Positions 16,330 to 25,383 of a stretch of 29,079 nucleotides of DNA are shown one piece after another. Source of the stretch: a virus; the IMG/VR virus record IMGVR_UViG_3300017764_000064, positions 1-29,079 of that record. One strand, 5' to 3'. The position numbers and the translations under genes were made by a program. The notes under the pieces are model-generated. The model was not told where the DNA came from, searched no databases, and saw nothing but the letters and a program-made list of their open reading frames with translations. The stretch's first letter is position 1, and each line of letters starts with the position of its first letter.

Positions 16330-19300
16330 CACTATCATCAAACGTAAATGTAGTATTTCTATCGAAAGTAATTCCTAGTTCACTAAACCTTGCAATTGTT
16401 GCAGCATCCAAAGTTCTTGACCGTTTTCTTAATATTATCTCGCCTGGAGGCGGAACATTTATTTGTGTTGCATATGCTGAATCTGGAATATCAAATATGT
16501 CAGACTTTAAAAAACTATTTGATGGAGAAAATATTATTTGTTTGATAGAATAATATCCAGAACCTGTTCCACCTAATTCAGTTCCTAATATATATTTTGT
16601 GCTAGAATTAGGCTGATAATATCCTTGTTGAAAAAAGGAATCATCTGTTGTAGTCAATATCGTTTCACCATTCCATTGAATTATATTTGAATATTCCCCA
16701 CCCGATATTTGAAATCTAAACCAACTGTGTTGTGCAACTGGAAAAGTTGTTGTACTAAAAATAAACCCCGAATCTGTATTAATATTATCCTCTAAAATTA
16801 TTTTTCCAGTATCACCATATAAATTTATATCATACAAATCACCTTCTTCTAATTTCATATAACCAACATCACATACATCAGTAATTTTTATATCTCTAAA
16901 TTGTCCTATAGTATAATATTCTCCATCAACTATACTTTTATTTAGTTCTGTTATTGATTTTGTTCTATTTAATCCATACCAATTTGATGCAACATCAGAA
17001 GAATCTAACCTTGGAACAGCAAATGCATAAATAGGTAGATTAGCTAATGTTCCATATTTCCTCTTTAATGCAGAGCGTGCTGTCTTCATTTTTACACTTA
17101 CATCACTTGTAAGTGTAACAGCTCTCAAAATTGCTTCACTTATGAGTTTACCAGATTGGTCTTCAAAAACTATTCTACCACCAGATTCTAGATTAATACT
17201 TTCATTCCTAATATCACTCAATGTTCCTGCAACATTTGCAGGAGAGCCAACTACTCCTTGATGTATCGTTCCTAGTCTTCTTCCAAAAACAGAACCAAAA
17301 ATAATAGCACCAAAGTCTGCGCCTGGAAATCCTCCAAGAGATGTTGTTGTTCTTGTAATAGAACCAGATACAGAATTAGAAATAATAATTTCACCAAAGA
17401 CATTCCATCCAGCTGGATGAATTGCTCTCTTTACACTATTTCTCCATACATTAATTGATTGGCCAATTTTAACCACATAAGAATAATCTTGATAATAATT
17501 ACTATCTTGTATTCTGTTTGAAACTTCAGAAATTTTACTTCTATCAGTTACATATCTTCCAGAGGTTGTAGCAACTGCACCAATCGTTGCTCTTAATGAT
17601 GCAGGATTAGCAAAATGAACTATTGCAGTTGCACTAGAGGAAGTTGTTATTTTATCATTTGCAGGAAAACTTGTTGCAGTTGTTGTGACTTGTAATATAC
17701 TTAATGAAGAATTATAATTTGATATTGTTCCTGTTGCCCCAGAAACTGAAGTAAAGGAATCACCCACATTAATACTTCCTGTCACATTCTTAACAAACAT
17801 ATTTACGGGAAGAGTGACCGTAGGAACTGTATCATAATTTAAACCAAAACTTAGCATTGATACACCATTAACAGAGCCAATGCCTGGGCTTTGATTAGAA
17901 ATCGCAACTAGAGAAGCACCTGTTCTTCCATCAGCAGTTTCTTGTATGCTTACCGTTGGAAGACTTGTATATCCTACACCTCTATTTGTTAAAACAACTT
18001 TTCTAATTTCATTACTTTCATTTGGAACATTTAATCCAGCTGTTCCGAAAGTTCCGTTATTAGGAAAGTTTTCAATAATAATTTCATCAGCAGTTTCTGA
18101 TAATAGTTTATTGTTTTGATTTTCTTGAAGGTCTAATTGAATATTTGTATCAACAGAAAAAGTAGTATTTTCAAATTGTAAAACATCACTGGAACTAACA
18201 ATACCATTTTCATTTTCATTTACAATTTTTGCATTTGGATTATCTTCTAAAATTATTGTTCCATTTGTTTCAAGAAGAACTGCGCTAGGGTCATCAACTC
18301 CTCCTGTTCCAGTTTCTGCTATTATATTAGAAATATCTGTACTAATATTGTCAGGAAAAGCAAAATCTTCTAAAAGAAAAGAGCCTCCTACAATACTTAC
18401 TTTACCTCTAGCATCTACACCATTTGTATTAAGATTATTAAATATAACAGTATCATTTACTTGATAATTCTGTCCACCATTTAAAACTAAAACTTCATCA
18501 ATTGAACCAGAAGATACATCAGTAACTACACCAGAACTTGCTCCATTTCCTATATTTTGAAAAACTAATTTATCATCTCTTACATAATTAAATCCTCCAT
18601 TTTCTACTTGAACACCTGTGACTATACTTTTAATTGTAGAGCTAATTTCTAAATCTATAGTTGGGTCTATTCCATATAAAATTTCATCAACAGCAAAACT
18701 GCCTTGTATAGATTCTATGTCAACAGTTAATTCAGTAACTACAGTTGTACTTTCACGAAACCTTGTGACATTTGTAACATATATACTAGATTTTATTTCA
18801 TCAGTTGATGTTAATGTATAAACTGTTTGGCCCACAAGATTAATAAAATCTGATGTACCATTTTCTACAACTCTGATGACTGTATCTTTTGACCACTGCC
18901 CATCTGATAATTTTATTATACGTTCTCTTGGATATATTATTTCAGCAGTTTCATCAAAAAGAGCTCTGAAAAATAATTTATGTGCATTTGCAGTTCCTTT
19001 TGCACTATATAAATCTTTTATATTTTTTACTAGCTGTCTTTTTAAAATATCTTCAGCAAGAGTATTTGGTATTGCTTCTAAAAATCTATCTCTAAACTTA
19101 TCAAGTAAAGAAAAAATAGTTGTGTCTATATCAGACAAAGAAATAAATTGCTGTATTCCTTGAACTGGATTTGTAAAATATGAAGTAATAGTTGCTTCTG
19201 CATTAGAAGTTTCCCCAACTATCCTCTCACCAATTACAAACCCACTATTAGATGTGATATATAGACTTTGATTAGTATCAAAACTTTGAACTAATACTGT

Positions 19301-19594
19301 AGCAGTTGCATTTGAAGTTTGTCCACGAATAATCTCATTATTAATAAAATTACTTGTTGAAGTTTCTAATAATATATTTTCAAAATTTTCATCAAGAACA
19401 AAATTTATAGAATTTGTTTCTTGAGTTAAATAGTGATTTGTTCCATTAATAACTATCTTAGCAGATTCAAGATACTTATAATATGCTTCAATAAATTCTA
19501 TGTAAACAGGATGGTCAACTTGTATAAAATCTGGAAGATTATATTTTACAGTAGACTTTATAGATTTTTTAAATTCTTTATTACTTTCTAACAT
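16325..19594 (-). CDS. 7: Baseplate wedge protein, gp7-like
   Basis: 1089 residues, close to T4 gp7 (about 1030). The N-terminus 'NKEFKKSIKSTVKYNLPDFI' followed by 'HPVYIEFIEAYYKYLES' and, at about 185-215, 'LVKNIKDLYSAKGTANAHKLFFRALFDE' then 'IIYPRERIIKLSDGQW' match the large protein encoded after gp6 in T4-like cyanophages, annotated as gp7 or a structural protein. The middle repeats a 'G.GY..LPTV' / 'GGFNYVRDDKLVF' beta motif. In T4, gp7 is the wedge scaffold that binds gp10 and gp8. Order gp25-gp6-this-(fibre)-gp8 fits. The gene follows gp6 by 13 bases. The assignment rests on position, size and recalled similarity. Confidence 0.72.
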   Translation of the reverse strand: MLESNKEFKKSIKSTVKYNLPDFIQVDHPVYIEFIEAYYKYLESAKIVINGTNHYLTQETNSINFVLDENFENILLETSTSNFINNEIIRGQTSNATATVLVQSFDTNQSLYITSNSGFVIGERIVGETSNAEATITSYFTNPVQGIQQFISLSDIDTTIFSLLDKFRDRFLEAIPNTLAEDILKRQLVKNIKDLYSAKGTANAHKLFFRALFDETAEIIYPRERIIKLSDGQWSKDTVIRVVENGTSDFINLVGQTVYTLTSTDEIKSSIYVTNVTRFRESTTVVTELTVDIESIQGSFAVDEILYGIDPTIDLEISSTIKSIVTGVQVENGGFNYVRDDKLVFQNIGNGASSGVVTDVSSGSIDEVLVLNGGQNYQVNDTVIFNNLNTNGVDARGKVSIVGGSFLLEDFAFPDNISTDISNIIAETGTGGVDDPSAVLLETNGTIILEDNPNAKIVNENENGIVSSSDVLQFENTTFSVDTNIQLDLQENQNNKLLSETADEIIIENFPNNGTFGTAGLNVPNESNEIRKVVLTNRGVGYTSLPTVSIQETADGRTGASLVAISNQSPGIGSVNGVSMLSFGLNYDTVPTVTLPVNMFVKNVTGSINVGDSFTSVSGATGTISNYNSSLSILQVTTTATSFPANDKITTSSSATAIVHFANPASLRATIGAVATTSGRYVTDRSKISEVSNRIQDSNYYQDYSYVVKIGQSINVWRNSVKRAIHPAGWNVFGEIIISNSVSGSITRTTTSLGGFPGADFGAIIFGSVFGRRLGTIHQGVVGSPANVAGTLSDIRNESINLESGGRIVFEDQSGKLISEAILRAVTLTSDVSVKMKTARSALKRKYGTLANLPIYAFAVPRLDSSDVASNWYGLNRTKSITELNKSIVDGEYYTIGQFRDIKITDVCDVGYMKLEEGDLYDINLYGDTGKIILEDNINTDSGFIFSTTTFPVAQHSWFRFQISGGEYSNIIQWNGETILTTTDDSFFQQGYYQPNSSTKYILGTELGGTGSGYYSIKQIIFSPSNSFLKSDIFDIPDSAYATQINVPPPGEIILRKRSRTLDAATIARFSELGITFDRNTTFTFDDSV

Positions 19595-19607
19595 TTACAA
19601 AATCCAG

Positions 19608-21548
19608 TTAATAAGAAGATGAAGAAGAACTAGAACTTGAGCTCGATGATGAAGTGGTTCCTGTTATATAATTTCTTACATCAACAATAGAGTTCGCAAA
19701 AAGGTCGCCTTGTGTAATATTTAAAGTTGAAAATAAACCTGAGAATGAACTTTGTGCTGTTGTTTGTTCAAAATTATCCACAATTCCAGATACAATAAGA
19801 TTAGATAAATCAATTGTAATAACTTGTTCTCTTGTAGGAACAACATCGTTTGAATTAGGTATAGCTAAAATTCTAATAGTTCCATCAGTATTAGAAACTG
19901 ATGTAATATTTACAGAAGATATAACAAGTTTTCCAGTTAAGTAATCTACTGTTCCAAACAAACTGTTCGTATATGTTTTAGTTGTTCCAACTAAATTATA
20001 TAATCTAAGATTTCCTTTACCATCATCATCTATATAATGGTCTATAGTTGAGCCTGTGACTTTAAAAGGTGTGGATGTTATTACAGAAGTGTGCCCTTCG
20101 TGTGGATTAAATAACGCATTATGAAAATTAATTGTATATGACTGAGCTGTAGACAAAGTTGGAGAAATAGAAGTTGACATATTTAATCTAATAACATTAG
20201 AAAGAATAGAATCATCACAGTTATCAATCAATCTGCTAACTTCTGAAAATCTAAACATCTTATCAAACATTTCTAAATCACTTACAACATAGCTTGTAAT
20301 TTTATCTTGCACCCCTTTAACTAATTGTGTAGAAGTTTTAGAAGTTAAGTTTTCATCATATCTAAAAACAACATCCATTAATACAGAAACTATTTTTGGG
20401 TCAACAATCACCGGCTGAGTTGAAATTACAGAATAATCTTTTAATGAATCAACTACAATTTGCTTTTGAGATTCAGTCAATCCCGTCCCACTAAAGGGTT
20501 TTACCCCTATATAAATTTTTCCATAGTTGGGAGGGTCATTATCTTCACCTCCCCAAACTTTTACTGATTGAGCATTAGCATAAACTTTTGGAACTAATGT
20601 TCTATAATCTTGTGCAGTAACTGCTCGATTTTGAGATGCATAATTTAAGGGAGCAAAATATTTTATAGATTCAATTGTTTCTGGAAATGCACCACCTGCT
20701 GCAGCAGCAACAGTTGAAACTGTAACATTTGTAACACCATCAACAGCTGTTGTGGTAAAATTGCTAGCACTATTTGGTTTCTCTTCATTACAAATAATAT
20801 ATTCTAATGTAACTATATTACCATCAGATAATTTTTTACCTATTACCCCATCACCAAAATATATTTCAAAAAAACCATCTTCTACTTCTTGTAAAAAATA
20901 AACTTCTGATATATCTGTAACTTGACTTATATCAGTTGCATGTTTATATGTTCTAATATTAGTATCAGTTGCTGATGTTTTAACGCTAACTGCTAGAGTT
21001 GTAGTATCAGCTAAGTTATCTGTTAATAAAAACTTTTGATTTATATTTTTAGTATTAACAACATATTCTGTTTTTATAGATGTTCCTTCATATATTAAAA
21101 TATTATTAAATGTTAATACTCCAGCATTTATATTAGTCGAATAATCTTGATTTGTTATAAACGCAAATGATTGACCGTCAATGTTTGTTTTAAAAACCTG
21201 ACCTTTTGACATTGATGCTGTTGTTTTTGTTGTATTATTCAATGTAACATTTACACTTGCAACAGCAGAGCGAGAAGACCTTGGAACGTAACCTAAAGCT
21301 TTAGACTGTGACACCACAGATGAGCGTAAAATTGCACTGTCCAAAAAAGATTCATTGACAGCCATGTTTAAATTATATGCTAAATAATGTGTGTTGTAAG
21401 CCAAGGTATCTAACAATATATTTAATCCAGAACCTTCAAAATTATAATCTGTAAAAGTATCTTGACCATTTAAAAATATTTTTAAATTGGTTTTTATGTC
21501 ATCAAAATCTAATTCTGTAACTCTTAATCTAGATGAATTAACTGCCAT
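19608..21548 (-). CDS. 6: Baseplate wedge protein gp6
   Basis: 646 residues, near T4 gp6 (660). The N-terminus 'SSRLRVTELDFDDIKTNLKIF' followed by 'FTDYNFEGSGLNILLDTLAYNTHYLAYNLNMAVNE' and 'AILRSSVVSQSKALGYVPRSSRSA' is diagnostic of gp6/J-like wedge proteins of marine T4-like phages. 'SIKYFAPLNYASQNRAVTAQDY' in the centre is the conserved baseplate_J core. Two gp6 chains form the iris of each wedge that opens on contraction. The C-terminus is a run of 13 serines followed by Tyr, encoded with mixed TCA, TCG, TCT, AGC and AGT codons. The start lies 2 bases after the gp25 stop, with AAGAG about 10 bases upstream, so gp25 and gp6 are coupled. Confidence 0.94.
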   Translation of the reverse strand: MAVNSSRLRVTELDFDDIKTNLKIFLNGQDTFTDYNFEGSGLNILLDTLAYNTHYLAYNLNMAVNESFLDSAILRSSVVSQSKALGYVPRSSRSAVASVNVTLNNTTKTTASMSKGQVFKTNIDGQSFAFITNQDYSTNINAGVLTFNNILIYEGTSIKTEYVVNTKNINQKFLLTDNLADTTTLAVSVKTSATDTNIRTYKHATDISQVTDISEVYFLQEVEDGFFEIYFGDGVIGKKLSDGNIVTLEYIICNEEKPNSASNFTTTAVDGVTNVTVSTVAAAAGGAFPETIESIKYFAPLNYASQNRAVTAQDYRTLVPKVYANAQSVKVWGGEDNDPPNYGKIYIGVKPFSGTGLTESQKQIVVDSLKDYSVISTQPVIVDPKIVSVLMDVVFRYDENLTSKTSTQLVKGVQDKITSYVVSDLEMFDKMFRFSEVSRLIDNCDDSILSNVIRLNMSTSISPTLSTAQSYTINFHNALFNPHEGHTSVITSTPFKVTGSTIDHYIDDDGKGNLRLYNLVGTTKTYTNSLFGTVDYLTGKLVISSVNITSVSNTDGTIRILAIPNSNDVVPTREQVITIDLSNLIVSGIVDNFEQTTAQSSFSGLFSTLNITQGDLFANSIVDVRNYITGTTSSSSSSSSSSSSSY

Positions 21549-21550
21549 TT

Positions 21551-22021
21551 TTATATTGCTCTTTGTATAATGGTTTCATATTCTATTAAATCTGTCACTG
21601 CATTTTTAATATAAAATTCTATTTTTATTCTAATCTCATTCGATTGGTCTCCAAAAAAATCTTTAGCTTCTCCAGAGAATGCTTCAACTTTTTCAAGAAT
21701 AATTCTTGGTTCATAATTTTTTAATGTATCTATTATTCTATTTTCCATAACATTTAAAGAAAATGTATCATTAGGTTCAAACAAATTATCATTAATAGAT
21801 GCACCTATTTCTGGATGAAAAGGCTTTTCATGCTTACCATGAAGATTTAAATTAATCAAATTCCTTACACTTCTTTTGATTGCCGATATGTCAGAAAGAG
21901 TAGAAACATCTTTTTTAATTGGATGCAAAGAAAAATTTAAATTTAAATCTTTGTAAATCTGTGCTGACCTATCTGATAAATTATTAGACTCTGCATCATA
22001 TTTACTGGTAGCTACTGTCAT
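21551..22021 (-). CDS. 25: Baseplate wedge protein gp25
   Basis: 156 residues; T4 gp25 has 132. The core 'KDVSTLSDISAIKRSVRNLINLNLHGKHEKPFHPEIGASI' followed by 'LFEPNDTFSLNVMENRIIDTLKNYEPRI' is the gpW/gp25 family signature, including the conserved 'EPR' loop that in T4-like baseplates contacts gp6 and gp53 and begins sheath polymerisation. 'FYIKN' and 'I.YETIIQR' form the last strands. The N-terminal ~30 residues are an extension. The ribosome site is AGGG, 13 bases from ATG, and an AATAAATA late-like box lies 24 bases upstream. It is followed at once by gp6. Confidence 0.94.
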   Translation of the reverse strand: MTVATSKYDAESNNLSDRSAQIYKDLNLNFSLHPIKKDVSTLSDISAIKRSVRNLINLNLHGKHEKPFHPEIGASINDNLFEPNDTFSLNVMENRIIDTLKNYEPRIILEKVEAFSGEAKDFFGDQSNEIRIKIEFYIKNAVTDLIEYETIIQRAI

Positions 22022-22044
22022 ATTTTTTTATTCCCTATTAAATA

Positions 22045-22052
22045 TATTTATT
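22045..22052 (-). promoter_or_regulatory. Possible late promoter box (AATAAATA)
   Basis: AATAAATA on the minus strand is one base from the late consensus. It sits in the 31-base gap before gp25, 24 bases upstream of its ATG, at the same spacing as the better boxes. Confidence 0.4.
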
Positions 22053-22325
22053 CTAAGAAATCCATCTAACATTATTGTGCCAAGTATTATTATTAAAATG
22101 TGCATTTAATTTATCTATTTGGTCTTCATAGTAATACTCATTTCCTTCTTCATCCATTTCACCTATAATTATTCCGTTAAGACAGCTTGCCATAAACTCT
22201 GCATTCTCTATACAGAAAGCAGGAAATGTTCCACCATATCTCTTGCCTGTAACTATATCCTCAAGTATAATAATGTAATTAAATCTAGGACGTTTAGGAG
22301 GTCTTTTTATACGTTCTTTTATCAT
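22053..22325 (-). CDS. Small conserved hypothetical protein
   Basis: About 90 residues from the second Met (22325). The first possible ATG at 22331 abuts the AGGA ribosome site with no spacer, whereas the second has 6 bases. The N-terminus is very basic (KERIKRPPKRPRF). It is followed by 'YIIILEDIVTGKRYGGTFPAFCIENAEFMASCLNG', an alpha/beta pattern, and an acidic 'GEMDEEGNEYYYEDQID'. I do not recognise a family. It lies between gp5 and gp25 in a continuous baseplate run, so an assembly role is possible but unproven. Confidence 0.6.
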   Translation of the reverse strand: MIKERIKRPPKRPRFNYIIILEDIVTGKRYGGTFPAFCIENAEFMASCLNGIIIGEMDEEGNEYYYEDQIDKLNAHFNNNTWHNNVRWIS

Positions 22326-22335
22326 AATCATTCCT

Positions 22336-23523
22336 TTAGTTTAATTGAATGGTTGGAGCATCCATGTCTATTCCTGCACCACTTTGAAGCTTCCTATTTC
22401 CACTGACTGATGTAGATTGTTTACCCCCATAAGTTTCTTTTACATCACCACTTGTAGTTTCAGTTTTCTTTACATAATTTTCTTCTGTATCTCCTTCAAC
22501 CGTTTCAATTCTTTTTGCTGAAACTTTTGTGTTATGTGTATGTTCTTTTTTCTTGGTTCCATATTCTTCTGTAACATTTCCTTTAATAACTTCTTTTTTA
22601 TCACCATCAACTTGAATGTCCCAATTACCTTTAATATAAGTTCTACAATCAGCATCAACTGTAAGATTTACATTACCTTTAACATATACATAATCGTTAC
22701 CGTGAACAATTGTATAATTATCTTTTATAACTCTTGTTACTTTATTTCCATCTGCATCTATTTCTTCAAAAGTTCCTGTTCTATGTTTTCGATATAATCT
22801 TTCAGCAAATGGTGTATCATCTATTTCAAAGATATGTCCAGACTCTGATTCATAAACATCATTATAAGGATACTCTGGATTTCTTCTATTTGATGCACTT
22901 CTTGATGATAATGTTTCTACGTTTGTTGTGTTTGTAGCAGACTTTCCTCTTTCAGTTGGGTCTATTGTTTTTAATTCATTCCAAGCTGATTCTTTATCGT
23001 TTGCAACTTTAATTTCTTTAGATGCTTTTCCATCTCTTGCTGCAATTTCATCATGTGGTTTATATTCAGTTTGGTCTATAGATTTTTCACTTCTAGCTAA
23101 TCTAGAAGTGTCAGGTTCATCTATTCTATTTGGATGAGATTTACCATAAGGAGAATCCCAACCAACATTTAAGTCTCCATTTGGGTCATTAAACCCTTTT
23201 GTACTGTCTGGAGATTCAATAGGATAGCCGGGAATAATCCCTGTCACGATAGGTTCCTGCATGAATGCTGGGTCTTTCCAGAAACCCATAACCCACATTC
23301 CAGGCACCAGATTATGAAGTGCTCCGTAAGGAGCAGTAGGAGGTAGGATTACATGAGCCCAAGGTAGGTCTTCTGTAGGTATATCATCTTTGTTTTCTGT
23401 ATGATAACCTAGACACCTAACTCTAACCCTTCCAATTTTATCTGGGTCATTACGATCTTCAATAACACCAATCCACCAGACAAAACCATCTCGGCCCATA
23501 AAATGAGAAAAGTTGTTCATCAA
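22336..23523 (-). CDS. 5: Baseplate central hub/spike protein gp5, no lysozyme domain
   Basis: 395 residues. The N-terminal OB-fold is clear: 'WWIGVIEDRNDPDKIGRVRVRCLGYH' (16-41), then 'IPTEDLPWAHVILP' and 'LVPGMWVMGFWKD', close to T4 gp5. Residues about 100-210 are a polar linker where T4 gp5 carries its lysozyme domain. No lysozyme motif (such as E-x8-D-x5-T) is seen, as I recall is also true of gp5 in many cyanophage relatives. The C-terminus restarts with 'YESESGHIFEIDDTPFAERL' then 'HRTGTFEEID', followed by beta-helix octads ('YVKGNVNLTVDADCRTYIKGNW') that make the triangular spike. It ends 'IDMDAPTIQLN'. A gene for the PAAR tip is directly upstream. Confidence 0.93.
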   Translation of the reverse strand: MMNNFSHFMGRDGFVWWIGVIEDRNDPDKIGRVRVRCLGYHTENKDDIPTEDLPWAHVILPPTAPYGALHNLVPGMWVMGFWKDPAFMQEPIVTGIIPGYPIESPDSTKGFNDPNGDLNVGWDSPYGKSHPNRIDEPDTSRLARSEKSIDQTEYKPHDEIAARDGKASKEIKVANDKESAWNELKTIDPTERGKSATNTTNVETLSSRSASNRRNPEYPYNDVYESESGHIFEIDDTPFAERLYRKHRTGTFEEIDADGNKVTRVIKDNYTIVHGNDYVYVKGNVNLTVDADCRTYIKGNWDIQVDGDKKEVIKGNVTEEYGTKKKEHTHNTKVSAKRIETVEGDTEENYVKKTETTSGDVKETYGGKQSTSVSGNRKLQSGAGIDMDAPTIQLN

Positions 23524-23546
23524 AAAAACTCCCTATTATGAACAAC

Positions 23547-23554
23547 TATTTATC
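23547..23554 (-). promoter_or_regulatory. Probable late promoter box (GATAAATA)
   Basis: GATAAATA on the minus strand overlaps the PAAR stop codon and ends 24 bases before the gp5 ATG. It is the same one-base variant as at 13479-13486. Confidence 0.5.
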
Positions 23555-23885
23555 AGTTTGCGATTACATTTCCACTACCAGATGAAATTGGTGCAGCCCA
23601 TCCAGCAGTTCCAACTGTACTATCTCCAAGTCTAGCAATAGATGCACCGTTTACAAAAACTGTACCACTTCCAGAAACAATTGTTGCTGAAGGATGATGC
23701 CCGTCTGTTATTACTAGAGGATCACCAATCCTTGCAACAGATGCACCATTTGCAAATACGTTACCACTTCCAGAAGTAATAGTTCCAGTAACGCCTGGCA
23801 AAGGTTGTGTTCCAGATGCTCCAGAGTGATCTGCTGGACATGTGGCTGCCGAAGTTGGATCTCCAATTCTTGCTACACTAGGCAT
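23553..23885 (-). CDS. 5.4: PAAR spike-tip protein (gp5.4-type)
   Basis: 110 residues. Three pseudo-repeats of 'ARIGDP' / 'G..VFANGASVARIGDP' / 'G.VFVNGASIARLGDS' and 'SGSGNVIAN' at the end define the PAAR domain. Cys16 and several His (20, 62, 63) are available for the metal site at the tip. Known role: a small conical protein that sharpens the gp5 trimer spike for membrane puncture. The start overlaps the end of the 501-residue gene by 8 bases, and GGAA lies upstream. gp5 follows 29 bases later, the classic partner order. Confidence 0.95.
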   Translation of the reverse strand: MPSVARIGDPTSAATCPADHSGASGTQPLPGVTGTITSGSGNVFANGASVARIGDPLVITDGHHPSATIVSGSGTVFVNGASIARLGDSTVGTAGWAAPISSGSGNVIAN

Positions 23886-25383
23886 CTAATAAATTCCATA
23901 ACGAATCTTTTGCTATGTTAATTGGAGAAACATTTCCATAATTAAATATTCCCGTTCCTAATCTTTGTGACAAAATGCCTCTTCTAGTTTCATCAATTTC
24001 TATTGTTTTAATTGCATTATCTAAAGCTGTAATTGTGGAAGTTAATGTAGAAAGTAAAGTATTCAATCTATCAATACCATTCGGATTTTCTAATCCATTA
24101 AGTCCAATAATTGCTTCTGAATAACTAGCTGACCTTGTTTCACTATCAATTGATGTTGTTTTTATTTCGTCTCCATTGTCATCTAAAAGAACAACTCCAT
24201 CTGCATTAGTTTCTTTTAAAGTAAATAAAGTTGTTTTATCTTTTGACACAGTATGTAATGCATCTAAGAAAGTATTTCCACTTGAAAAAACTCCAGAACT
24301 AATCTCTGGAAACATGGCTGTTGTAGTAATTAAAGTATGCAAAGTTGTTAATACTGGATCTTTGAATCCAAGTGTTTTTTGTTCTGCTGTTGGAAGAGCT
24401 TGAAAATAACTAATTGCAATTGATGCCTTTCTAACCAATGACTGCATATTCTGAATAATACCATTAATAATATTAGAAGGATTTGATGTATCTCCAAATA
24501 TAGAATTATGATTGTCTGTATATTCTGTTACTTTTGTTTGAACAGTATTATTAATTGTATTTACATTTGTTGTAATATCAATGGATGATTTATGCACTGT
24601 TTGAGAACCAGCTGTTCCATCATGACTTCTCAAAGAAAGAACTTTTATTTGCCCTGGCATATTTAAGCTTGAGTTCGTACTTAAAAATGTTCCATCAGTG
24701 GGAACAGAATTTCCATTTGATGTTTCTACCATTCCAGTTGTAACCATCACTGGATTTTGTTCTCCACCCAAAACTACAGATATTTGGTCATTGTAATAAT
24801 TTGCATCAGATGTATCAGTATTATCTGAGAGCTCAAAACTTCCAGTGTGAGGATGAACTACAACAATATTATCTCTAATATCATATACCGTACCAATAGT
24901 AAATGTAGGAGGAACATGCTGAGGGGGGTCACTAACAGGGTCTGGCTCAACATATGCTCTAGAAGTTCTTTGATAAATTCTAGAACCTCTTGTGATTCTA
25001 GGAAACACATCATAGTTTACAGCATCAATGTCAGCTTGGTCTAATTCTAATCTTGTAAAATTATTTATTTTGGGAAGTAATTTATCTAAACTTTTTGGAT
25101 TACCAGACCTTAAAGTGTCAATTACTATTTTAAGTTCTTGCACACCTATTATAAATTCATCCCACTTTAAATCTATTCTACTTCCTATAGAACCATCTTC
25201 ACTTTCATTTGGTTTTGTTTTGGTAACAACTCCATCAGTTGTAGAAGATGAAACTGAATCACCAGAAAGTTCGCTTATGTTTGCAGCTAGTGTAATTGAA
25301 TCACTGAGAAGTTCATGATATAAATCTAGCTTAGCTTGTATTAATGCAGGCTGTGCATTTACTATATCAAAATTATGTGACAC
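23878..25383 (-). CDS. Probable baseplate-associated structural protein, unrecognised
   Basis: 501 residues from a GTG start that directly follows the pyrF stop (TAG). An AAGGA 8 bases upstream lies inside pyrF. The N-terminal ~120 residues look helical ('AQPALIQAKLDLYHELLSD', 'IIGVQELKIVIDTLRSGNPK'). Residues 150-260 are beta-rich with 'TIGTVYDIRDNIVVVHPHTG' and 'PGQIKVLSLRSHDG', resembling an OB-like or gp5-type hub fold. The C-terminal half is again helical ('LLSTLTSTITALDNAIKTI'). I do not recognise the family. Its position before PAAR and gp5, overlapping PAAR, argues for a hub or spike accessory, possibly filling the role of a missing wedge/hub protein. Confidence 0.6.
   Translation of the reverse strand: MSHNFDIVNAQPALIQAKLDLYHELLSDSITLAANISELSGDSVSSSTTDGVVTKTKPNESEDGSIGSRIDLKWDEFIIGVQELKIVIDTLRSGNPKSLDKLLPKINNFTRLELDQADIDAVNYDVFPRITRGSRIYQRTSRAYVEPDPVSDPPQHVPPTFTIGTVYDIRDNIVVVHPHTGSFELSDNTDTSDANYYNDQISVVLGGEQNPVMVTTGMVETSNGNSVPTDGTFLSTNSSLNMPGQIKVLSLRSHDGTAGSQTVHKSSIDITTNVNTINNTVQTKVTEYTDNHNSIFGDTSNPSNIINGIIQNMQSLVRKASIAISYFQALPTAEQKTLGFKDPVLTTLHTLITTTAMFPEISSGVFSSGNTFLDALHTVSKDKTTLFTLKETNADGVVLLDDNGDEIKTTSIDSETRSASYSEAIIGLNGLENPNGIDRLNTLLSTLTSTITALDNAIKTIEIDETRRGILSQRLGTGIFNYGNVSPINIAKDSLWNLLDA

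Noticed and set aside
22119-22937. Hydrophobic plus-strand frames rich in Phe/Ile over gp5 and its neighbour
   Set aside because: They are antisense to Lys/Glu-rich coding DNA, a common artefact, and overlap firmly assigned genes.
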